Source: Uloborus plumipes (Eukaryota > Arthropoda > Arachnida > Araneae > Uloboridae). Taken from it: DNA of 64,000 bases. Shown here in pieces: positions 57,395-64,000 of the stretch; the first letter of the stretch is position 1, and each line of letters begins with the position of its first letter. The stretch spans positions 1 through 64,000 of the forward strand of contig JAXGGA010005623.1 of the NCBI GenBank assembly GCA_038373865.1. The letters are read 5' to 3'. The translations under genes were made by a program, and so were the position numbers. The notes beneath the pieces are model-generated. The model saw only the letters and a program-made list of their open reading frames with translations. It was not told where the DNA came from and searched no databases.

Positions 57395-60300
57395 CTGTTT
57401 TCATTATTCTGTGCACGACTTCTATCATTCCGTTAGATCTCGGTAAGTAGATAGAACTCTTTCTCTCCTGAATTCCCAATTGTTTTAAGAAAATTTTAAA
57501 TTCCTCAGCCTTGAAGCTAGGACCATTATCAGAAATTAAAATTTTTGGAATACCAAAAGATGCAAAATACCCATTTAGAGCTTTAATTATGGTTGGAGCT
57601 CTAATATTAGAAAGTGGTATAGCCTCCAGATACCTTGAATAATGGTCTACATTAGTTAAAATGAAACAATGATTTTCAGCAGATCTTGGTAATTTACCCA
57701 CAATATCAATTCCCAGGCACTCGCCAACTCCCAAAAATTTCTTTGGAATCATTTGATAAGTGGTAGAAGAAGGCTTAGGCCTATGACTTAAACATTGACT
57801 ACAGTTTTCGCAAAATTGCTTAGTCATTTTGAACATTCCTTTCCAAAAATATTGTTTTTTCAAAAAATTGTAGGTCTTAAAAACACCAAAATGTGGAGTA
57901 TGAGCTTGCGTTAAACAAATCTTAAAAAGAGAATTAGGAATCAGAATCTTGTTCAGTAAAATTTTAGACCTAGATTTCTTATTCCTACTCAGAAGTTTAA
58001 TCATTACTAACTCGGTGTGAGAATCAATGAAATATTTAGAAACAATTTTAGGGTCATTATTCTCAATTCCTTTAATTATAGCCTGAATTTTACTGTCATC
58101 TCTCTGATGGGACTTAATTGAAGAGTAATTTAGTTCATCACTAGATTCAAAAATTTTAAGATTAGTAACATTTTCATTTTCAAAAGGAACTCTTGAAAGA
58201 TAATCAGCAGGCTGTTGAGCGCCCTTCAAATATGATGCAATACAATCAAATTGTTGAAGATAGAGGATCCACCTGGCAACAATATCAGGTTGTTTATTTA
58301 ATTCTATATGATAAGTTAAGCTCTTGGCATCAGTTAAAATTTCAAATTTGTTACCATACAATTTTTGATGAAAAAATTTTACTGATGAATAAATAGCAAA
58401 CAATTCTCTACGAATGGATGGATACCTTGACTCAGCAGGGGTTAGCTGTTTGGAATAGAATTCTACAGGAAAATAATTCTCCCCAATCTTTTTTAACAAA
58501 ATTCCACTTATTGCAACTTTGGAAGCATCAGTAGCTAAAAATAATTCATCATTAGGTCCTAAATTCTTTAGTTCTGGTTTATTCATCATAATATCCTGAA
58601 TTAGGTCGAAAGACTCTTGGCACTGTTTTGACCAAACAAAAGGAGTTTTCTTTTTGGTTAAATTTACAATGGGATAAGTAATATCCGCAAACTTGTCAAT
58701 CATATGTCTGAAGTAATTAACCATACCTAAATAAGCTTGAACTTCCTTGACATTTTTTGGGATAGGAAATTTTGTTACTTTTAAAATGTTGTCATCAGAA
58801 GGACTGAAACCATTCTTATTTAAAGTGAAACCTAAGTAGTTAATCTCTGTTTTACAAATTTCAAATTTGGCGGGGTCCAAGGTAAGGTTGAATTTCTTTA
58901 GTCTATCGAAAACTAGCTGTAAATTATGTTTGACCTGATCGATACTATCCCCGGCAATTATTACATCATCTAAAAAGAACTGGATTTCACTCCCTTTAAG
59001 GTCGTTTAAAGCCTTAGAAATTAAAATGTGGAAAAATTGACATGATAGTTTTGAACCGAAAGGCAAACGTAGAAATTCATAGTTTCCTAACTCGGTACAA
59101 AAGGCAAGTTTCTCCCTATCAGATTCTTTAAGTTGAATTTGGAAAAATGCAGACTTTAAATCAAGGACTGAATAATAAGCGCGACCAGAAATATTATGCA
59201 TGATTTCAGCAATGCTGGGCAAACAAATTTTAAACGATTCAGTAATGCTATTTAGTAATCTGTAATCTATGACCATTCGGAATTTAGGTTTATTAGGGTC
59301 GTCATTCTTATTTGGTTTCTTACGAACAAAAATTGCAGGAAAAGCATACAACGAGGTCGAAGGCTGGATGATTTCAGCTTCTAATAATTTAGCTATCTCT
59401 TGTTGAGCAAATTCTTTAGCAATTTTAGGTATAGGGTACGGGCGTGTCTGTAAAGGATACGAATGAATTAATCTAAACTCAGGAACTACCTCATTTGTTG
59501 ATCCTAATGTCATGTAAGACTTTGAAAAAACTTCAGTATTACTCATTAACATTTTTAAGATTTCTTTTTTTTGTTGAGGTTCCAAATGTTCAACATCAAA
59601 ATCCGATTCCTTAATTTCCTGTTTTCTTAATTCCCTAACTGCAGATAAACTCAAAGGATTAACTTGAAAAAGTTGTTGATTAGTAGGTTCTACACATTCT
59701 GATTCAGCAAAGTTTTCCACGCCACCAAAAATTGACTTTTTCCTCAAAATTATAGGTTTGTCTGACTTATTTTCCACAATAGTTTGAATGGACTGATTAA
59801 AAGAGACCTGATGTACAGACTCAGAAATTAAAAGATTTGAGTTACCTCCCTTAGGACTGAAAATTACCTGATCTAAGTGAGATAAATTATTCGGCAATTT
59901 TAATGAAATTATCTGGGAAGCACCAGGCTGAATGGTATAATTTCTAAGAATCCTAACATTGTTTATATTCCCAGAAGGTTGTTTAAAATCCTCATCAAAA
60001 ACTTGACTCACCTCCTCCTGATTAGTAACAAAAAATTTGAATTTTGAATTACCTACAATTAACTGATTATTTACTGCGTCCAACACTACCCTATTCCTTT
60101 GCAAAAAATCATAACCCAAAATTATTTGATAGTCAGAATTCCAAACATTTTTTGTCACATAGAAAAGATTTCCAAACCAAGAAGATTGAATTTTAAATTT
60201 TATGTTGACTGCAGACATGTAAGGGATAGTTGATTTATTCAAAGTAATTATTTTGACACTTCTCGACACATGCTCAACCTTAGTGGTTTCCTTAATTTTT

Positions 60301-60620
60301 AACAGGATGTCAGGCTCTATTAGGCTCAATGATGCTCCTGAATCAATTAAGGCATTCAATTTAACTGACCCAAATTGAAGTTGAATTATAGGTAAACAGT
60401 TACTTGAAGCAGTGTTACACGAGAGTACAAATTTCATTACATGATTATCATTTTCAGTTGTCCTATCACCAGCCGGTTTGTTAATTTTGTCAATCTCCTC
60501 ATTAGTTTTTCTTTCATCTCCCAATGTTTCCTTTTTTTGGTCATTCTGTTCTCTTATGCAATGGGCACCTGGTTGAGAGCTTTCATTTTTATTGTATTTA
60601 TCACAAGTACCCCCTATTAG
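57395..60620 (-). CDS. pol: Gypsy pol: protease, RT, RNase H, integrase (5' part)
   Basis: Open minus-strand frame in the -1 frame relative to gag. Counting from the TTG at 60524, an aspartic protease motif (DSGA) lies near residue 61. The reverse transcriptase has RMVIDYRLLN (~416) and the active-site FLDD in FFLDDVII (~516). RNase H has LATDASK (~667) and TDAKSL (~733). The integrase has an H..H zinc part with CENCSQC (~908) and the DDE residues in GIDIVGK (~939), SDNG (~997) and GMIEVVHR (~1033). It is cut by the Harbinger-like insertion just after HRIMKT; integrase resumes at 53841. There is no stop inside this part. It has no good ATG near its start, in keeping with expression as a Gag-Pol fusion. 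FLDD replaces the more common YxDD. Confidence 0.95.
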
Positions 60621-61561
60621 TTTAAATTTTGTCTACCAAAATTTCCTCTGTTATTTCTGTAAGGATGACTAGACCTCCCCCTAAAAAATCTGCCCCTATT
60701 TCCTGAAAAATTTCCTCTTCTGTTATTCGAAAAATTTCTGCCCCTAAAATTTGAAAAACCATTATCCCTACCAAAATTATTTGACGAAGGAAAATAAACA
60801 CAATCTGTGGTCAAATGATTTCGACCACAAATGTGACATGAAATTTGTTGGGTAGAAAAATTGTTAACCTGCTGGGAATTTCTCTCAGTCAGATTAGCAA
60901 GTTCAGTAGTCAGCTTAGCAATTTGTTTGTTAGATTCAAGTTGACACTTTATTAGGGAATTAATTTGAAGATCCCAAGAACCATTTCCAGAGGGGCCCTC
61001 TGTTGCTTCCTCAAATGCATTTTCAATGTTAACTGCACACTTGACAGCCTCTTTAAAAGTCGAAGGACCAGTTTTTTTTACCTCGACCCTTATATCCTGT
61101 CTTACCACTTCCAAGAATTTATTTAATTTAATATTCTCAGCTAAGGTTACTAGATCCTGATTGCTAGAGTTGGTAATTCCTACAAAAAGCTCTGCCTGCT
61201 TGGAAATTTCACCTGCCAATTCTTTAACAGACTGATTTGGTCTGTGTGTGATTTTTGAAAATGCAGACTGAATATCAGCAAAAGATTTTGTTTTTTGAAA
61301 CTTTCCAACCAACAACTCCTGCAAATCCTGAATTTTCTCACATTGAGAAGCTGCGGCATCATTGATTAAAAAATCTAAAGCTTTATCACCTAAATTTAAT
61401 TTGAACACAATTAATCTTTTCTCCTCACTCCATTTTTCTAGATCTGCAATGCTGTTAAACTGTTTAATGTGAAAATTAATATCTTCCCCCTCTTTGCCAT
61501 TAAAAGTAGGTAAAGATGAAGCCAAACTTTGAGCAGACATTTTAGATTTTACTTTGGACAT
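60617..61561 (-). CDS. gag: Gypsy gag (capsid/nucleocapsid polyprotein)
   Basis: The 314-codon frame starts MSKVKSKMSAQ. Residues ~15-190 form a helical capsid-like region (LPTFNGKEGEDINFHIKQF, later FKEAVKCAVNIENAFEEA) of the retrotransposon gag type. A coiled-coil-like segment (ESNKQIAKLTTELANLTER) follows. A single zinc knuckle, CHICGRNHLTTDC, has CX2CX3HX4C spacing, one residue shorter than the usual CX2CX4HX4C. The tail is rich in Arg, Gly, Asn and Phe (FRGR, NRGNF) and probably binds RNA. The frame is intact. It ends at TAA-TAG directly after the frameshift heptamer. Confidence 0.93.
   Translation of the reverse strand: MSKVKSKMSAQSLASSLPTFNGKEGEDINFHIKQFNSIADLEKWSEEKRLIVFKLNLGDKALDFLINDAAASQCEKIQDLQELLVGKFQKTKSFADIQSAFSKITHRPNQSVKELAGEISKQAELFVGITNSSNQDLVTLAENIKLNKFLEVVRQDIRVEVKKTGPSTFKEAVKCAVNIENAFEEATEGPSGNGSWDLQINSLIKCQLESNKQIAKLTTELANLTERNSQQVNNFSTQQISCHICGRNHLTTDCVYFPSSNNFGRDNGFSNFRGRNFSNNRRGNFSGNRGRFFRGRSSHPYRNNRGNFGRQNLN
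60620..60626 (-). promoter_or_regulatory. Probable -1 frameshift site between gag and pol
   Basis: On the minus strand the last gag codons are AAT TTA AAC TAA. T_TTA_AAC is a classical -1 slippery heptamer (X_XXY_YYZ), and an overlapping A_AAT_TTA also fits. The pol frame is -1 relative to gag and is open from just upstream of this site, without a stop, into the protease. So ribosome slippage here would give Gag-Pol. A downstream structure was not worked out. Confidence 0.8.
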
Positions 61562-61937
61562 TTCAGCAAAAATTTAAAATCTGAATGAAAACCCCATTGA
61601 AAAATTTGGTTTGTTGATTGGAAAACATGAAAAAACAATAAACATACAACCCCTAAAGAATAGCATCACACAATAAAATTTCATATCGCAACACAATTCA
61701 AGAAAATAATTGATAAAAATGCATTCATGGAAAAATCATGTACTATCAAACAGTCTGAGAAAAATTCAAAATGCAATATAATGTAAAGACATAATTAATT
61801 GTTATTGAAAAATTAAAATGAAAAATTGCAACAATTTAAAAAAAAAATTTCGTGAATGTTTAGTGATCTCAGGGTGATTACATTTTACATTCATAAAAGT
61901 ATAACCCGGAATTCTCAACCCATTAATTATTTTTTTT
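61562..61937 (-). other. Gypsy 5' untranslated leader
   Basis: About 375 bases between the primer-binding site and the gag ATG. AT-rich and without an open frame of interest; a packaging signal would be expected here but cannot be read off. Confidence 0.6.
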
Positions 61938-61949
61938 GGAGCGGCACCA
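61938..61949 (-). promoter_or_regulatory. Primer-binding site
   Basis: On the minus strand TGGTGCCGCTCC begins five bases after the 5' LTR end. It starts with TGG, complementary to the CCA of a tRNA 3' end (…GGAGCGGCACCA). The tRNA species was not identified. Confidence 0.7.
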
Positions 61950-61954
61950 ATAAA

Positions 61955-63047
61955 TGATACATTGATGTTTGAAGGTTTTAGCCAAAACGGCACCAATAAA
62001 TGGTATGGTGCACCAATTTATGGTACAGTGGTTCTATGCTAGTGGTTAGTACATTGCTGAAAGGAATTAATTAAAACTTACCAGAATCTCACTATTTAAA
62101 CCAAGTTGAATTATATTATATAGGTGAATCATACTGTGTCTAAATCTCTAAATTAATACATATCATGCAATAGACAAATAATCACACTTCTGACATTAAT
62201 CACTTAATTTTATTTTAACAATTTAAACATCAAATAAAAATGAAAGTAGCTACTTAAATTTAATATTAAAAATGGCCATAATGAAAAAGTATGAGTACTC
62301 ATAGATTAGCACTTACGTAAGTATTGTAGACTCTCCAAAAGGGTTCATTCCGTGTAGTTCCTAACCAAGAGTTCGTCATATCATATGATAGTTCCTAACC
62401 GAAAGTTCGTGAAACAGATGTTCATCATTTCATGTAGTAGTTTCTAACCGAAAGTTCGTAGAACAGAGTTCATTTTACGTAGTAGTTTATCACCAGTGGA
62501 CACCTCCATTGAAGACTCCATATAAGCGTCTCATCGTTTTTTTTTGGACAAAACGTACACACGTTCACTGGACCTTTTGAAGACACCTGATTTTTCAGCA
62601 GGAGAACCGTTCTAGACTATATATATATTCGTTCAAATTTTACATCTTCATCTTGTTAAGTGTAAAAGAATTTCTCTAAGGGAACTTTAGCAAAATAATT
62701 TCACATCAGGTTAAAAAGCAGGGATTCTGGGGGACTGGGCAGCAACCACCCAGCCCCCAGCAAACGCATTCGAAGACTTAGCTTATCCCGCAAAACCTCA
62801 GCGCAAGAGGCAAGCGCCCCATAATTCTTCCAAAAACGTGAACTAAAACTACCACTCAGTTCCTGATTGGCTACAGGAGTTTGCCAAACCAGGAAGGAAG
62901 AATTCTTCCGGTACAGTTGCGGTTAGCATTTTCAAGGCCTTGGTAAACAGGAAGTTGTGTTCGAATATGAACACCGCTCGCCTCCAATACCCAACAGTGG
63001 TGGCTGTTTAGCGTTAAGGGGATGCTATAAGGTTTTGCCTTGTAGCA
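61955..63047 (-). repeat. 5' LTR of the gypsy element
   Basis: On the plus strand it runs from TGATACATTGATG (TGCTACA in the other LTR) to CCTTGTAGCA. It is homologous to 51482-52542. It would drive transcription of gag-pol leftward. A TATATATAT stretch at about 62620 is the most likely core-promoter region, but the start site is not defined. The outer flank is CTACG. Confidence 0.92.
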
Positions 63048-63767
63048 CTACGTTCAGCAAAAGATGCCAGAGATCCTTTGTCTGCAGCAGGAGTGTACAA
63101 GATCCCCTGTTCCTGTGGATCTGTCTATATCGGGACGACCAAAAGAAGTGTTTCCACCCGGATAAAAGAACACCAAAGAAATTGCCGTCTGGGCCACACT
63201 GAAAAGTCGGCAATTGCTGAACACACTTACAGTGAAGTGATCCATAACATCGAATTCAAGGAAACCAAAATACTGTCACGGACCCTCCACTACTACCCCA
63301 GACTGAACAGAGAAGCTATTGAGATCCTGAAACACCCAAACAACTTCAACAGAAAAGAAGAAAGTGTAAAAGTAAACAAAACTTGGCATCCAGCATTGAA
63401 GAGGATTAAGGAGACATGGATCCTCCAGCCAATCACAGGCCAGAACAGCAGCAGCAGCTCGGCGAGTTCCAGCCAACCAGGAACAAGGCGCTCAGGCACT
63501 TATCATCAGCCAATCCCGGACGAAGGTACTTCTCTGATAAATACAGCAAACACTTCGAACATTGCATCAGGAATCTTCCCTGGAAGCTTTTCTGCAATTG
63601 CGACCGAAACGTTTGGAATGCTTACACTCAGACCACGGCACAACACCCCGGAAACTTCATATTGTATTTATCACTTTCTATCACTTTTTAATAAATTATA
63701 TGAGCTGCCACTGGACAAACGGACTATTTTTTCGCGGAAAAACATTATTTATAAATTTTTAAATTAA
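63048..63767 (+). pseudogene. Penelope-like element, GIY-YIG endonuclease and tail (right piece)
   Basis: This continues the frame broken at 51481. LRSAKDARDPLSAAGVYKIPC leads into a GIY-YIG nuclease domain, with GVYKIPC and SVYIG as the paired motifs. TRIKEHQRNC supplies the catalytic Arg and SAIAEH, HNIEF and LNREAIEI follow, where the family has its His residues and catalytic Glu. The CSC and the later His residues fit the zinc-finger insert typical of Penelope nucleases. A Ser-rich, then Pro-rich, low-complexity tail follows. The nuclease frame itself is open, but the element has lost its reverse transcriptase and is split by 11.6 kb. Confidence 0.88.
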
Positions 63768-64000
63768 ATAAATAACTAATTATTATTTTTCAACAATTGT
63801 TTCATTTCCATTTCAACCGTAGCTCTCAAAATCTACAACTTGTTTTGCTATTGCTAAATTAAAAGTTTAAAATATTAACTCATCCATAAAGCATGTCACA
63901 AGAGGTTGACTTTGAATGTCTTGCACGTGATGCATACAAATAAATTGAAGTTTTGATTACAAAAATATTTTATAAAAATATAACTGTGTCAGCGGTATAT
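63768..64000. other. AT-rich window end, no gene seen
   Basis: No coding or repeat feature that I can support. Confidence 0.4.

Larger units (their letters stand above)
51482..63047 (-). mobile_element. Ty3/gypsy LTR retrotransposon, minus orientation, with nested insertion
   Basis: Complete element with two LTRs, primer-binding site, gag, pol (protease, RT, RNase H, integrase) and polypurine tract, all reading on the minus strand. Target duplication CTACG lies at 51477-51481 and 63048-63052. Without the 3.55-kb Harbinger-like insertion it would be about 8 kb. It lies inside a Penelope-like element on the opposite strand. The pol order with integrase after RNase H puts it in Ty3/gypsy rather than copia. 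I see no env-like frame between pol and the 3' LTR. Confidence 0.92.

Noticed and set aside
63025..63245. Minus-strand frames over the GIY-YIG region
   Set aside because: Antisense shadows of the Penelope nuclease frame.

Overview
This window reads as repeat-laden nuclear DNA of a metazoan, most likely an arthropod. It is strongly AT-rich, full of micro- and minisatellites, and has no operons or dense coding. Every protein signature I could recognise belongs to a transposable element. The mix (Tc1/mariner, piggyBac-like, hAT-like, pogo/Tigger-like, PIF/Harbinger-like, Ty3/gypsy, LINE and Penelope-like) suits a large arthropod genome such as a chelicerate, but that placement is inference. I found no host gene, rRNA gene, canonical tRNA or CRISPR array that I could support.

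Left part (1-30 kb). Low-complexity AT DNA carries separate DNA-transposon relics. They are a palindromic mariner derivative (2250-2996), a short MITE inside an unclassified repeat family (4268-5243), a 1.28-kb hAT-like element with an 8-bp target duplication (6545-7821), a 229-bp TA-flanked MITE (12357-12585), a Tc1 5' fragment (15640-15924), and a 1.56-kb palindromic Tc1-like element (18669-20233). The last splits an older element-borne open frame. A piggyBac-like transposase tail (20850-20991) and a solo LTR with a perfect 5-bp duplication (26243-27518) follow.

Middle part (31-51 kb). A full-length but broken Tc1-like transposon lies at 31148-32555. After it come a four-copy tandem repeat of about 147 bp (33361-33935), a pogo/Tigger-like remnant (40241-40520), a LINE RNase H remnant (41768-42175), SINE-like pieces, and a 918-bp piggyBac-type non-autonomous element with TTAA flanks (46379-47296).

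Right part (51-64 kb). This is a three-level nest that can be ordered in time. A 5'-truncated Penelope-like retroelement with a GIY-YIG endonuclease (plus strand) was split by a Ty3/gypsy LTR retrotransposon in minus orientation (51482-63047), with target duplication CTACG. The integrase region of that element was split in turn by a 3.55-kb PIF/Harbinger-like element (53842-57394), with target duplication CTG. At both junctions the host reading frame continues in phase when one duplication copy is ignored. Apart from the insertion, gag and pol look open. Gag ends at a TTTAAAC heptamer and pol lies in the -1 frame, which suggests Gag-Pol is made by programmed frameshifting.

All family names rest on motifs read by eye; no alignment or database search was run.
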